A stretch of 64,000 nucleotides of DNA from Pectobacterium colocasium (GCF_020181655.1 NZ_CP084032.1:1240001-1304000); one strand, 5' to 3'. Counted from the stretch's first letter, positions 53,420 through 62,747 are shown. Program-made: numbers and translations. Notes: a model not told the origin generated them from the letters alone.

Positions 53420-55435
53420 ATGAAAAACGTAAATATTGAAATCAACGTCTGTGGCAGCACAGGAAAAGCAACATGTGCTGTTAATCCCCCAATTCAGATC
53501 AATCCTCACACCTGCTGCCATGTGGATACGGATGAGCAGTGCGAGTCGCAACCTGGAGTGTCCGGGGTTTCCTCTGTATTTGGGCGTACCGGTGTCGTAA
53601 CCGCTCAAGATGGTGACTATACGGCCGATCAGATTACCGAAACTGCCACCAGAACCTTTGTCACGCCGGATGAAAAGGCTGTCTGGAATGCAAAGCAGGA
53701 TGCATTACTCTCTGGAACCACTATTCGCACGCTCTTTGGTCAATCGCTGCTGGGTAGTGGTGATATTTCACCTACGCCGGCACAAATGGGCGTTGCGGCC
53801 ATTGGACATACCCATACCACAGCGGAAATCACCGACTACGCAGCAAAAACGAAGCAGCTCATCCGTTCCTCGCTGGAAGCCGGGACGGGTGTGACGTTGA
53901 GTTATAACCCGGTGAATGAGAAAACGGTAATCAGTGCTACGGGCGGTGGTTCGGGCAGTGGTGGCTCTGGCTATATCGTTGCCGATCGTCAGGGCGCAAC
54001 GGCAGGGCAAAATCACGCATTCAACATTAACCCACAAAGCACGTTTAATCTCGCGGCGTACGCGCTGAAAGAAGTCGCTGGCGCAACGAATCAGACTTAT
54101 GTTGTTGATGACTTTAATGCGTCGAGTGAGCCTAATTATAACGCGACCAATGCGGTTATTTTTGATGGAAAATTACAGCCATACATGGGTGGAATTGTAA
54201 CGCTCAGCGAATCCGGTGGAGAATATTTTTCAGATATAAAATCCGGAGCTAAATCGTTATCAATCTCTGATATGGAAATAACATCCATTATCCCTGATAT
54301 GGAATCAAACGAATCCTCGAGTGGATATACTATCTCTTCATCATCGATATACACTCCTGCATATTCAGGGTGGATGGCATTTTCGTCGACCAATCCTGGC
54401 TTTTGGAATTCAGCAGTTGGACCAACAACTGAAGCACCTCAGTGGTTGCGTGTCGATTTACCAAAACCAGAAGCTATTGGCGGCTATTCAATCCAGAATC
54501 GATTATCATCTGTTATCAGTAGCCCACGCTCATGGCGATTTGAGGGAAGCCATGATGGAGTTGCATGGGAAGTCCTTCATTCTGTTAATAATGATACGAA
54601 CAGCAATGCTGGGATTATCAGAGAGTACAGAATATCCTCATCAGTAGCGTATGCGTCATACCGAATTATTATTACTGAATCAAACCCAAATACTAACTAT
54701 GTTGTTATACAAAACATTAAGCTATTCCCTCATGCCCGTATGCTGATTAATGGCAGTGATAATGCATGGTATACCGTTAATAATGGATTGCTGGAGAACA
54801 TCGGGACAGCTGACTTTAGTCGCGGATTTTCATCATCTGGGACCATTAATGGATCTGATATTTCGGCTATTTCTCCGTTCTCAGTACACGCAGAGAATCA
54901 GCGTAATATTAAATTAACGTATCTCCCTAATTCACAAATTGTTATCAGTAAATCTCTATTATCTGCCTCTGCGGGTTCATGGTCAAAAATCAATGCCGCA
55001 ACGTTAACGGCAACGCAGACAGGCAACGGTAAAGTGCGTGTCGCCGTGACGCGGGATTTAGTGAACTGGCATGTCTTGCGGAACGGAGCGTGGGTTGATG
55101 TGGGGGCGTTATCAGCCGATACGGCGGGCGCAACGAAACTGATCGCCGACGGTATGATGCCTGCTGAGCTTGGCGCTATTACGGCGGCCCAGTGGACGCA
55201 GCTGTTTGCATCTAACAACGGTGTGCCGGACTCGCTTGCCTTTGCGTTCGCACTTGATATTACCGATCCGGCGGCAGATGTCGCGACCATTGACCGCTTG
55301 GTGCTGAACGTTAACGATGCGTCGAGTTGGAAAGTGCAGTCTCCCGCAGAAGTGGAAATCCGCTGGCGCACCGACAGCGTGACATTCCGCACCGTAACGG
55401 CAGGCAATTACAAACTGGCGTATCAGGTACCGTAA
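53420..55435 (+). CDS. Orphan phage tail-fibre-like protein with a discoidin-type domain
   Basis: The 671-residue protein has no signal peptide or membrane segment. Residues 1-45 contain five Cys (11, 19, 32, 33, 41). Residues about 46-65 (SSVFGRTGVVTAQDGDYTA) and 129-141 (GHTHTTAEITDYA) are typical of phage tail fibres. A Gly/Ser linker lies at 174-185. About 304-438 looks like an F5/8 type C (discoidin) carbohydrate-binding domain (WLRVDLPKPEAIGGYSIQ, SWRFEGSHDGVAWEVL). The last 225 residues are tail-fibre-like. Its middle is visibly richer in A/T than neighbouring genes. No phage structural or lysis gene is nearby, so it is an isolated gene between ushA and btsT with its own terminator. 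Function unknown; surface-sugar binding is an inference. Confidence 0.75.
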   Translation: MKNVNIEINVCGSTGKATCAVNPPIQINPHTCCHVDTDEQCESQPGVSGVSSVFGRTGVVTAQDGDYTADQITETATRTFVTPDEKAVWNAKQDALLSGTTIRTLFGQSLLGSGDISPTPAQMGVAAIGHTHTTAEITDYAAKTKQLIRSSLEAGTGVTLSYNPVNEKTVISATGGGSGSGGSGYIVADRQGATAGQNHAFNINPQSTFNLAAYALKEVAGATNQTYVVDDFNASSEPNYNATNAVIFDGKLQPYMGGIVTLSESGGEYFSDIKSGAKSLSISDMEITSIIPDMESNESSSGYTISSSSIYTPAYSGWMAFSSTNPGFWNSAVGPTTEAPQWLRVDLPKPEAIGGYSIQNRLSSVISSPRSWRFEGSHDGVAWEVLHSVNNDTNSNAGIIREYRISSSVAYASYRIIITESNPNTNYVVIQNIKLFPHARMLINGSDNAWYTVNNGLLENIGTADFSRGFSSSGTINGSDISAISPFSVHAENQRNIKLTYLPNSQIVISKSLLSASAGSWSKINAATLTATQTGNGKVRVAVTRDLVNWHVLRNGAWVDVGALSADTAGATKLIADGMMPAELGAITAAQWTQLFASNNGVPDSLAFAFALDITDPAADVATIDRLVLNVNDASSWKVQSPAEVEIRWRTDSVTFRTVTAGNYKLAYQVP

Positions 55436-55461
55436 TCGTTCACGATACTCAACATTTTACT

Positions 55462-55484
55462 GGCCGCGACGTTCGCGGCCTTTT
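55462..55484 (+). terminator. Terminator of the tail-fibre-like gene
   Basis: An 8-bp G+C-rich stem GGCCGCGA/TCGCGGCC with a three-base loop, followed by TTTT, lies 26 bases after the stop. Confidence 0.85.
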
Positions 55485-55724
55485 CTTTTATAGCGCCCCA
55501 TTTATCCCCTGCCACTTACCGCGTCATTCTAACCGCTTAACTTGCTATTCTGCCGCCTACCCAAATACCCGCCCCACGCGCGTACGCGATGGCGTAATGT
55601 GCCGCCACGATGTCCCTTTATCTGAAACACGCGATGACACGTTATCGCGCAACGTCTTACCAGGGTTTCTTTTTCCACAGCTAACAAAATCAAACGATCG
55701 TAATTTTTAATTGAAGGATGTCTT

Positions 55725-57878
55725 ATGAAGAGCAGTTCCATTCTTAAACACATCCCCTGGATGATTCTTGGAATCATCGGGGCTGCCTGCCTCGGCGTAG
55801 TCGCACTACGTCGCGGTGAGCATGTCAGTGCATTATGGATTATTGTTGCTTCTGTCGCCGTTTACCTCGTGGCCTATCGATACTACAGCCTGTATATCGC
55901 ACAGAAAGTCATGAAGTTGGACCCGACCAGAGCAACCCCTGCCGTTGTCAATAACGACGGTCTTAACTATGTGCCGACGAACCGTAACGTCCTGTTCGGG
56001 CACCACTTTGCCGCTATCGCTGGTGCAGGCCCGCTGGTTGGGCCGGTACTGGCCGCCCAGGTCGGTTACTTGCCCGGCACCTTGTGGCTGCTGGCCGGCG
56101 TCGTGCTGGCGGGGGCAGTACAGGACTTCATGGTGCTGTTTATTTCAACCCGTCGTAATGGCGCGTCGCTAGGCGAAATCGTTAAGAAAGAGCTGGGCCC
56201 TGTACCGGGTACGATTGCGCTATTCGGCTGCTTCCTGATCATGATCATTATTCTTGCCGTACTGGCGCTGATTGTGGTGAAAGCACTGGCAGAAAGCCCG
56301 TGGGGCGTCTTTACCGTGTGTTCTACGGTGCCGATCGCGCTGTTTATGGGCATTTACATGCGCTTTATCCGTCCGGGTAAAGTCGGTGAAGTCTCGGTGA
56401 TGGGTATCGTGCTGCTGGTCTTGGCGATCTGGTTCGGTGGCGTGGTTGCACATGACCCGTACTGGGGCCCGGCGCTGACCTTCAAAGATACGACGATTAC
56501 CTATACGCTGATTGGCTATGCTTTCGTGTCTGCACTGCTGCCGGTATGGTTGATTCTGGCTCCGCGTGACTATCTGGCAACCTTCCTGAAAATCGGTGTC
56601 ATCGTCGGTCTGGCGATTGGTATCGTGATCCTGAACCCAGATCTGAAAATGCCAGCAGTAACACAGTTTGTGGATGGCACCGGCCCGGTCTGGAAAGGTA
56701 CGCTGTTCCCGTTCCTGTTTATTACTATCGCCTGTGGTGCCGTATCTGGCTTCCATGCGCTGATTGCGTCTGGTACGACACCGAAACTGCTGGCTAATGA
56801 AACCGATGCGCGTTTCATCGGCTATGGCGCGATGCTGATGGAATCGTTCGTGGCGGTGATGGCGCTGGTTGCGGCATCTATTATCGAACCTGGCCTGTAC
56901 TTCGCGATGAACACCCCGCCAGCGGCGCTGGGCATTACGATGCCGGATCTGCACCGACTGGGCACGGCGGATGCGCCGATGATTCTGGCACAGTTGCAGG
57001 ATGTCTCCGCTCATGCCGCGGCGACAGTCAGCTCCTGGGGCTTCGTGATTTCTCCTGAACAGATTCTGCAAACGGCGAAAGATATCGGTGAACCTTCTGT
57101 TCTGAACCGTGCTGGTGGCGCACCAACGCTGGCTGTGGGGATCGCACACGTGTTCCACCAGATCATTCCTGGTGCCGACATGGGCTTCTGGTATCACTTC
57201 GGTATTCTGTTTGAAGCGCTGTTCATTCTGACTGCGCTGGATGCGGGCACACGTGCTGGCCGCTTCATGTTGCAGGATCTGTTGGGTAACTTCGTTCCGT
57301 TCCTGAAGAAAACCGACTCTCTGATTGCCGGTATGATCGGTACGGCGGGCTGCGTTGGTCTGTGGGGTTACCTGCTGTATCAAGGCGTGGTCGATCCGCT
57401 GGGCGGCGTGAAGAGCCTGTGGCCGTTGTTCGGTATCTCTAACCAGATGCTGGCTGCCGTCGCGCTGATTCTGGGTACGGTGATTCTGATTAAGATGAAA
57501 CGGACACAGTACATCTGGGTCACGCTGCTTCCGGCGATTTGGCTACTGATCTGTACGACCTGGGCTCTTGGTCTGAAATTGTTCAGTGACAACCCGCAGT
57601 TGGAAGGTTTCTTCTATATGGCGAACATGTTCAAAGGCAAAATTGCGCAAGGCGGTGCTGACCTGAGCGCGCAGCAGATTGCGAACATGAACCATATCGT
57701 GACCAACAACTATACCAACGCCGGTCTGAGCATTCTGTTCCTGATCGTGGTGTACAGCATTATTGCGTATGGTATCAAAGAGGCTCTGGCCGCACGTAAA
57801 GTAGCTGAACGTACCGATCAGGAAACGCCGTATGTGCCGGTTCCTGAAGGCGGCGTGAAAGTCTCTTCCGGCCACTAA
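55725..57878 (+). CDS. btsT: Pyruvate:proton symporter BtsT (CstA family)
   Basis: The 717-residue membrane protein matches BtsT (YjiY, 716 in E. coli) almost throughout, including LDPTRATPAVVNNDGLNYVP, the GHHFAAIAGAGPLVGPVLAA motif of CstA carriers and the C-terminal DQETPYVPVPEGGVK. It imports pyruvate; in E. coli it is induced by the BtsSR two-component system. The downstream yjiX-yjiA pair is the usual btsT context and separates it from cstA. Confidence 0.93.
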   Translation: MKSSSILKHIPWMILGIIGAACLGVVALRRGEHVSALWIIVASVAVYLVAYRYYSLYIAQKVMKLDPTRATPAVVNNDGLNYVPTNRNVLFGHHFAAIAGAGPLVGPVLAAQVGYLPGTLWLLAGVVLAGAVQDFMVLFISTRRNGASLGEIVKKELGPVPGTIALFGCFLIMIIILAVLALIVVKALAESPWGVFTVCSTVPIALFMGIYMRFIRPGKVGEVSVMGIVLLVLAIWFGGVVAHDPYWGPALTFKDTTITYTLIGYAFVSALLPVWLILAPRDYLATFLKIGVIVGLAIGIVILNPDLKMPAVTQFVDGTGPVWKGTLFPFLFITIACGAVSGFHALIASGTTPKLLANETDARFIGYGAMLMESFVAVMALVAASIIEPGLYFAMNTPPAALGITMPDLHRLGTADAPMILAQLQDVSAHAAATVSSWGFVISPEQILQTAKDIGEPSVLNRAGGAPTLAVGIAHVFHQIIPGADMGFWYHFGILFEALFILTALDAGTRAGRFMLQDLLGNFVPFLKKTDSLIAGMIGTAGCVGLWGYLLYQGVVDPLGGVKSLWPLFGISNQMLAAVALILGTVILIKMKRTQYIWVTLLPAIWLLICTTWALGLKLFSDNPQLEGFFYMANMFKGKIAQGGADLSAQQIANMNHIVTNNYTNAGLSILFLIVVYSIIAYGIKEALAARKVAERTDQETPYVPVPEGGVKVSSGH

Positions 57879-57944
57879 GTCACTCGCCCCGTCAGATTTT
57901 GCGAGACAGCTAGCAAGGCTGAATGTGAAAGATGACGGGTACAG

Positions 57945-57984
57945 ATACCCTGTATAATGTATAACGTTATACAGGGTATTTTTT
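57945..57984 (+). terminator. Strong hairpin between btsT and yjiX
   Basis: A perfect 13-bp stem (57945-57957 with 57967-57979) with a 9-base loop is followed by TTTTT. It lies 66 bases after btsT and about 40 bases before the yjiX start, so it may terminate or attenuate transcription into yjiX-yjiA. Confidence 0.85.
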
Positions 57985-58022
57985 ATCTAGCCGCTATCGC
58001 AGGCGATGGTCTGGAGGTAATG

Positions 58023-58226
58023 ATGTTTGGCAATCTGGGAAAAGCAGGAAAATATTTGGGCCAGGCGGCGCGTATGCTGGTCGGTATGCCAGACTATGAC
58101 ACCTACGTGCAGCATATGCAGACCAACCACCCGGATAAACCTGTGATGACGTATGAAGAATTTTTCCGCGAACGCCAGCAGGCGCGTTACGGCGGAGATG
58201 GCAAAGGCGGGATGCGCTGCTGTTAA
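58023..58226 (+). CDS. yjiX: YbdD/YjiX family protein
   Basis: The 67-residue protein ([20 protein letters not shown]...[22 protein letters not shown]) matches YjiX/YbdD. These small proteins follow CstA-type carriers and have been implicated in pyruvate uptake by CstA. The start at 58023 follows GGAGG; an upstream extension would run through the terminator hairpin. Confidence 0.92.
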   Translation: MFGNLGKAGKYLGQAARMLVGMPDYDTYVQHMQTNHPDKPVMTYEEFFRERQQARYGGDGKGGMRCC

Positions 58227-58242
58227 CGATTTGGAACCTGTT

Positions 58243-59244
58243 ATGACTCAACCTTTATCCTCTGATGTGGCTACCCCTGTGTATGTCACCATCCTGACCG
58301 GGTTTCTCGGCGCGGGAAAAACCACCTTATTACGACATATTCTGAATGCAGACCACGGCTATAAAATCGCCGTGATTGAAAACGAATTCGGCGAAGTACC
58401 GATTGATAATACGTTAATCGGTGAACGCGCGAGCCAAATTACGACCCTGAGCAACGGTTGCATCTGCTGCACACAGTCCAATGAACTGGCCGATGCGCTG
58501 CTCGATCTGATCGACGGCGTTGATAACGGTACGCTGGATTTCGATCACGTCATCATTGAATGCACGGGTATGGCTGATCCTGGGCCGGTAGCACAGACCT
58601 TCTTCTCGCATGACGTTATCTGCGAACGCTTTGTGCTGGATGGCATCATCACGCTGGTGGATGCGGTACATGCGCAACAGCAGCTCGATCAGTTCACTAT
58701 CGCGCAGTCGCAGATTGGCTATGCCGACCGCATACTGCTAACTAAAACCGACGTAGCAACTGAGGACGACACGCTGCTACCGCGTCTTCAGCGCATTAAT
58801 GCGCGTGCACCGATCTATCCCGTAGTACACGGCGATATCGATCTGAGCGTGCTGTTTAACATCGACGGCTTTGTTCTCGGCGATAATGTGCTCAGTGACA
58901 AACTGGACGTGAAAACGCCCGTATTCCGCTTTGTTGCCCCCGCGCAGAATAACGTGCACTCCATTGTTGTGTATCTCGATAAGGCGGTTGAGCTTCAGTC
59001 TGTTTCCGATGTGATGGAAAACCTGCTACTGCAATTCTCCGATAACCTGCTGCGTTATAAAGGCATTCTGGCGATTAACGGTGACGATCGCCGTTTGCTG
59101 TTTCAGGGCGTTCAGCGCTTGTACAGCGCCGATTGGGACAGAGAATGGCAGCCTGGTGAAGAAAGAAAGAGCGTGCTGGTGTTTATTGGTGTGGATTTAC
59201 CTGAACAGGACATTCGTGACGCTTTCGCTCGCCTGACGGCATAA
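58243..59244 (+). CDS. yjiA: COG0523 (G3E) GTPase YjiA
   Basis: The 333-residue protein has the P-loop GFLGAGKTT, the metal-binding motif GCICC, and the C-terminal CobW domain (about 230-330). It belongs to the G3E metallochaperone GTPases; YjiA binds zinc, but its client is unknown. It is 16 bases downstream of yjiX. MTQPLSSDVATPVYV was taken as the start; the longer frame runs through yjiX. Confidence 0.92.
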   Translation: MTQPLSSDVATPVYVTILTGFLGAGKTTLLRHILNADHGYKIAVIENEFGEVPIDNTLIGERASQITTLSNGCICCTQSNELADALLDLIDGVDNGTLDFDHVIIECTGMADPGPVAQTFFSHDVICERFVLDGIITLVDAVHAQQQLDQFTIAQSQIGYADRILLTKTDVATEDDTLLPRLQRINARAPIYPVVHGDIDLSVLFNIDGFVLGDNVLSDKLDVKTPVFRFVAPAQNNVHSIVVYLDKAVELQSVSDVMENLLLQFSDNLLRYKGILAINGDDRRLLFQGVQRLYSADWDREWQPGEERKSVLVFIGVDLPEQDIRDAFARLTA

Positions 59245-59461
59245 GATCATTCATCTTATCTGTGCTGGTCGCTCTGGCCAGCACCATTCCTTATTCCGCT
59301 TACGTTGCTCACTACCCGACAGAACGGTATTCAGGCTATGCCCATCGGCAAAATGTGAATAGGGCAATTGCACAGAAAAATTCATACCTTATTGTAATTA
59401 TTACGAATACATCTAAAACGTGATCGCTCCTCGCTTTTTTATGGAATGAGAGTGTTATTTT

Positions 59462-59480
59462 ATTAAAACTATATTTCATT
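59462..59480 (+). promoter_or_regulatory. KdgR-like box upstream of the polygalacturonase
   Basis: ATTAAAACTATATTTCATT resembles the KdgR operator (TGAAAC-N3-GTTTCA core) with two deviations, and lies 18 bases upstream of the ATG. KdgR represses pectinase genes in soft-rot bacteria. Confidence 0.55.
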
Positions 59481-59497
59481 TTTTAGTGAGGTTAAGT

Positions 59498-60880
59498 ATG
59501 CGTAGTGGTCTTGCCCTGTCGTTAATGGCTTCCTGCATCACATTGGGTATTCAAGCAGGCTCTGCACAAGCGGCCAGCTCAGTGAAATTCCCCGATAAAA
59601 TCTGTGACGTAACGCAATACGGCGCCGAAGGCCACCGCTTACAGATCGCACTGAATACCGAGGCTTTCCAGAAAGCGATTGATGACTGTGCTGCGGCCGG
59701 CGGGGGAACGGTACACGTACCTCGCGGTAACTATCTGGTCGATCCGCTGTTCCTGAAAAGTAATATCAGGCTGGATTTAGCGAAAGATGCGACCATTGTT
59801 GCGTCGACCGAAGAAGCGGCGTATCGCGCCACGGAAAAAACCAAGTACGCTGAAGCGGAAAATGGCTGGCTTCCCTTCATCAGTATTGCGGATGCGCAAA
59901 ACGTGGCTATCACCGGCCAGGGCACCATTGATGGGCAGGGCGCCGTCTGGTGGGAACGCTGGCGTGCCAATATTCGCGCAACGGGCAAGAAAGGTGGTAC
60001 CGATCGTCCACGCCTGATTTATATCAAAAATTCCAGTAACGTGTTGGTGGACGGCGTCACGCTCACGCACTCCCCAAGTTTCCACGTTGTGATGCGTTAC
60101 TCGCATGATGTGGATGTGAACGGTACGCGGATTCTGTCGCCGTGGCATGCGCCAAACACGGATGCTATCGACCCGATCGACAGCCAGAACATCCGTATTA
60201 CCAACAATTATATCGACTGTAATGACGACCATATCGCGATAAAAGCCGAGAAGCCGGATAGTCGCTTCCCGAACGGCGTCGTCGATAATATTTATATCGC
60301 CAATAACATCCTGAAGCAGGGGCGCGGTATCTCCATCGGCAGTGAAACCTCCGGCGGTGTGAATAACGTGCTGGTCGAAAATAACCAGTTCGAAGGTTCT
60401 ATGTACGGAATCCGTATTAAAACCCTGCGTGGTAAAGGCGGTGAAGTGAAAAACATCACCTACCGTAATACTAAAATGGTGGATGTCGAAATCCCGCTGG
60501 TCTTTGCGGGTTACTATAAAGCCGCGCCGATTGTGCAGGCTGAAGTAGACAAGATGCTGGCCGAAGGCGGCTTCACTATGGGCGAGCAGATTTACCCACC
60601 GGATACCGATCCAGAGCAGCCGTTTGATCAATACAAAACGCCGCATTTCAGTAATGTGACGATTGAGAATCTGGAGTCGACCGGTAAGACCAAGGCGGCG
60701 GCATACATTATCGGCGTGCCGGAAGCCCCGCTCAGTGGTTTCCACTTTGATAACGTGCGCATTGATGCAGATAAAGGGATTCGCATAAGGAACGCGGAAC
60801 TGCAAACCAAAGGCCTGACGGTGAATGTGAAAGAAGGCCCAGTGATGCAGCTGGATAAAGGGGCGAAAGTCGATCAGTAA
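59498..60880 (+). CDS. pehN: Secreted GH28 polygalacturonase
   Basis: The 460-residue protein has a Sec signal peptide (about 1-25, cut after SAQA) and a right-handed beta-helix of glycoside hydrolase family 28. Catalytic motifs are visible: NTDAIDP, then DCNDDHIAIKA (Asp-Asp pair), GRGISIGSET (the usual GHG His is replaced by Arg here) and RIKT. It degrades homogalacturonan of plant cell walls. The sequence differs from the classical PehA and, by position and length, fits PehN of Pectobacterium; that symbol rests on memory of the locus. ATG at 59498 follows GAGG; the upstream GTG was rejected. Confidence 0.82.
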   Translation: MRSGLALSLMASCITLGIQAGSAQAASSVKFPDKICDVTQYGAEGHRLQIALNTEAFQKAIDDCAAAGGGTVHVPRGNYLVDPLFLKSNIRLDLAKDATIVASTEEAAYRATEKTKYAEAENGWLPFISIADAQNVAITGQGTIDGQGAVWWERWRANIRATGKKGGTDRPRLIYIKNSSNVLVDGVTLTHSPSFHVVMRYSHDVDVNGTRILSPWHAPNTDAIDPIDSQNIRITNNYIDCNDDHIAIKAEKPDSRFPNGVVDNIYIANNILKQGRGISIGSETSGGVNNVLVENNQFEGSMYGIRIKTLRGKGGEVKNITYRNTKMVDVEIPLVFAGYYKAAPIVQAEVDKMLAEGGFTMGEQIYPPDTDPEQPFDQYKTPHFSNVTIENLESTGKTKAAAYIIGVPEAPLSGFHFDNVRIDADKGIRIRNAELQTKGLTVNVKEGPVMQLDKGAKVDQ

Positions 60881-60987
60881 TCGATTATGAAGCGGTAGCG
60901 GGGGGCACACTGGCCGTGGAGTCCTCTGCTACCTGCTTCACTTTGCTACACGTCACCCGGCAGGTGATGGCCGTTCAGCGACGGATA

Positions 60988-61467
60988 TTAATCATGTCTG
61001 GCGATATCGGCAAAGGTCGCACGCAGTAGCCGCGCCAGATCGTCTGCCGATAGCTCAATATCCAACCCGCGTTTACCGCCGGAAATGAAAATGGTATCGA
61101 ACTGGCGTGCCGGTTCATCAATGACCGTCGGCAGGAGTTTCTTTTGCCCAAGCGGGCTGATTCCCCCAACCAGATAACCGGTTACACGCTGAGCGATGAC
61201 CGGATCGGCCATATCGGCTTTTTTGGCCGACAGCGCGCGAGCGACTTTCTTGAGATCCAGCATTCCGGCGACGGGCGTGACGGCTACGGCGAGGTTTTTC
61301 GCATCGCCATTCAGAGCAACGAGCAGCGTTTTATAAACCTGTTCTTTATTCAGTCCCAGCTTTCTGGCCGCTTCCTCGCCAAAATTGGTTTCGTCACTGT
61401 CGTGGTGGTAGCTGTGCAGCGTAAAGGCGATCTTATTCTTTTCGAGCAGATTGACTGCGGGTGTCAT
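60988..61467 (-). CDS. ybaK: Cys-tRNA(Pro)/Cys-tRNA(Cys) deacylase YbaK
   Basis: The 159-residue protein has the YbaK/INS editing domain ([36 protein letters not shown]). It hydrolyses cysteine mischarged on tRNA-Pro, acting in trans with ProRS. The start [12 protein letters not shown] gives the usual length; the longer frame overlaps ybaP. Confidence 0.94.
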   Translation of the reverse strand: MTPAVNLLEKNKIAFTLHSYHHDSDETNFGEEAARKLGLNKEQVYKTLLVALNGDAKNLAVAVTPVAGMLDLKKVARALSAKKADMADPVIAQRVTGYLVGGISPLGQKKLLPTVIDEPARQFDTIFISGGKRGLDIELSADDLARLLRATFADIARHD

Positions 61468-61537
61468 GATTTCACTGTCCTTAACCCTTTCGCGGGTTTT
61501 ATCTTGCAGACGCGGTTGCGCGTCATAATGTGTTCTT

Positions 61538-62356
61538 TTATGGCGTGGTGGAATGACCATTTCTGAGCAATGTGGGTAAATTCTCATCGCCATACAGATG
61601 CAGGGCACCGACGGCCACAACGTAGTTTCCGGGCGGCAGCGCCTGAAGTTGCCGTTGCCAGAGGCGGTTACGCTGGCCCATCAGCAGGTCGGTCATTTCA
61701 TTGCTAAATGTTGCGGGGATATCCGGCTTATATTGGCCTGGCTTGCTGTCTAGCCACCAGCCGACCATCGTTTGCAGCAGACGCGCGTTGGTGTGCCAGT
61801 GTTGAATTGTATCTTCCAGCAGCAGCAAACCGCCCTGTGGCAGCTGCTGTAACAACTCAACCTGCGTCTGTTGCCCTTCTAGTTCGATGACCGGAATACC
61901 GTGAGATTTCGCCGCGTTAATCAACTGATAATCGATGCCATAGTCGGGGCGTAAGCCCAGCAGCTGTGCCTGCCTTGCTTGCAGCATCAGCGCGGCCTGC
62001 CAGGCCGGAAGCGTATTGATATTGCTTTCATCGAAAGCGAGCGATTCGCAGATTTTTTGCAACTGGCGGTAGCTGTCTGGGCTGAGGCGTTGCACCAGCG
62101 GTGGCTCGTTATCACTGTGGCCGAAGGGGGAGTGTGCATCGGAGATATCGGCTTCGACGATGAGTGCGGTCGCCTGGCGGAGCTGTCGTAACAGCGTATC
62201 GGGCAGCGGTGCCATATCCTGACTCCCCATATGAATACTGCCGACCAGATGTAGCTGTCGTTCGTTGGCAAGCTGAACGTCTATCGCCGGATAGGCATAA
62301 GCCAGCGGTGAAATAAAACCAAGAAAAGTTGCGATTCTGCGCAGCAGTTGCCCCAT
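61538..62356 (-). CDS. ybaP: TraB/GumN-family protein YbaP
   Basis: The 272-residue protein has an N-terminal signal peptide (about 1-21, LAYA) and TraB-family motifs: [12 protein letters not shown] near the start, [10 protein letters not shown], and [15 protein letters not shown] near the end. These His/Glu residues suit a metal-dependent hydrolase (Tiki-like), but the activity of YbaP is not known. Upstream of ybaK on the same strand, as in E. coli. Confidence 0.9.
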   Translation of the reverse strand: MGQLLRRIATFLGFISPLAYAYPAIDVQLANERQLHLVGSIHMGSQDMAPLPDTLLRQLRQATALIVEADISDAHSPFGHSDNEPPLVQRLSPDSYRQLQKICESLAFDESNINTLPAWQAALMLQARQAQLLGLRPDYGIDYQLINAAKSHGIPVIELEGQQTQVELLQQLPQGGLLLLEDTIQHWHTNARLLQTMVGWWLDSKPGQYKPDIPATFSNEMTDLLMGQRNRLWQRQLQALPPGNYVVAVGALHLYGDENLPTLLRNGHSTTP

Positions 62357-62493
62357 TGATTCCGCCTCCTGATGTGGGAATAACTATGCTAAACGCTAGA
62401 TGCGGAACAATACAAGGTGTACCAATCCTAAGGGCACTGAAGCCTCAGAGTTTGGCTGCTCATCCGTTATCGATTTTCCCTGCGCGTAAAATA

Positions 62494-62521
62494 TTGATGG
62501 GTGTGTATTAGTGTGTATAAT
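62494..62521 (+). promoter_or_regulatory. hicAB promoter with a repeated operator-like motif
   Basis: TTGATG (62494-62499) and TATAAT (62516-62521) have a 16-base spacer. Two tandem decamers GTGTGTATTA and GTGTGTATAA (62501-62520) cover the spacer and -10 box, a good place for HicB autorepression. Confidence 0.6.
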
Positions 62522-62543
62522 GAAAATCAGGTTAGGAGGATAT

Positions 62544-62747
62544 ATGAAATCAACTGACCTGATAAAGGAGCTGGCAGCGGCAGGTTGTGAGTGCAAACGG
62601 CATAACGGCGGAAGCCATCAAATATGGTGGTCACCCATTACCGGAAAAACGTTTCCGGTGCCGCATCCCAAAAAGGATTTACCACTTGGAACTGTCAAAT
62701 CCATCAAAAAATGGCGGGGATCTAATCCCCGCCTTTTCGGAGGCAAT
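62544..62747 (+). pseudogene. hicA: HicA toxin, stop codon lost by frameshift and read into hicB
   Basis: MKSTDLIKELAAAGCECKRH then NGGSHQIWW is a HicA mRNA interferase: a small dsRBD-like fold with its catalytic His in GGSH. HicA proteins of this type end KKWAGI after 60 residues. Here one G seems to be missing in TGGCGGGGATCTAA: with TGGGCGGGGATCTAA the frame would read W-A-G-I-stop. As it stands, translation continues W-R-G-S-N-P-R-L-F-G-G-N directly into HicB in frame. Strong AGGAGG precedes the ATG at 62544. Whether the fused toxin works is unknown. Confidence 0.8.
62713..62737 (+). terminator. Hairpin at the hicA-hicB junction
   Basis: A perfect 9-bp stem GGCGGGGAT/ATCCCCGCC with a CTA loop is flanked by A residues before and TTTT after, exactly like an intrinsic terminator, and lies 14 bases before the hicB ATG. 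Confidence 0.6.

Noticed and set aside
53420..55435. Prophage
   Set aside because: Only one tail-fibre-like gene is present; no integrase, capsid, tail, lysis or attachment-site features were seen on either side.
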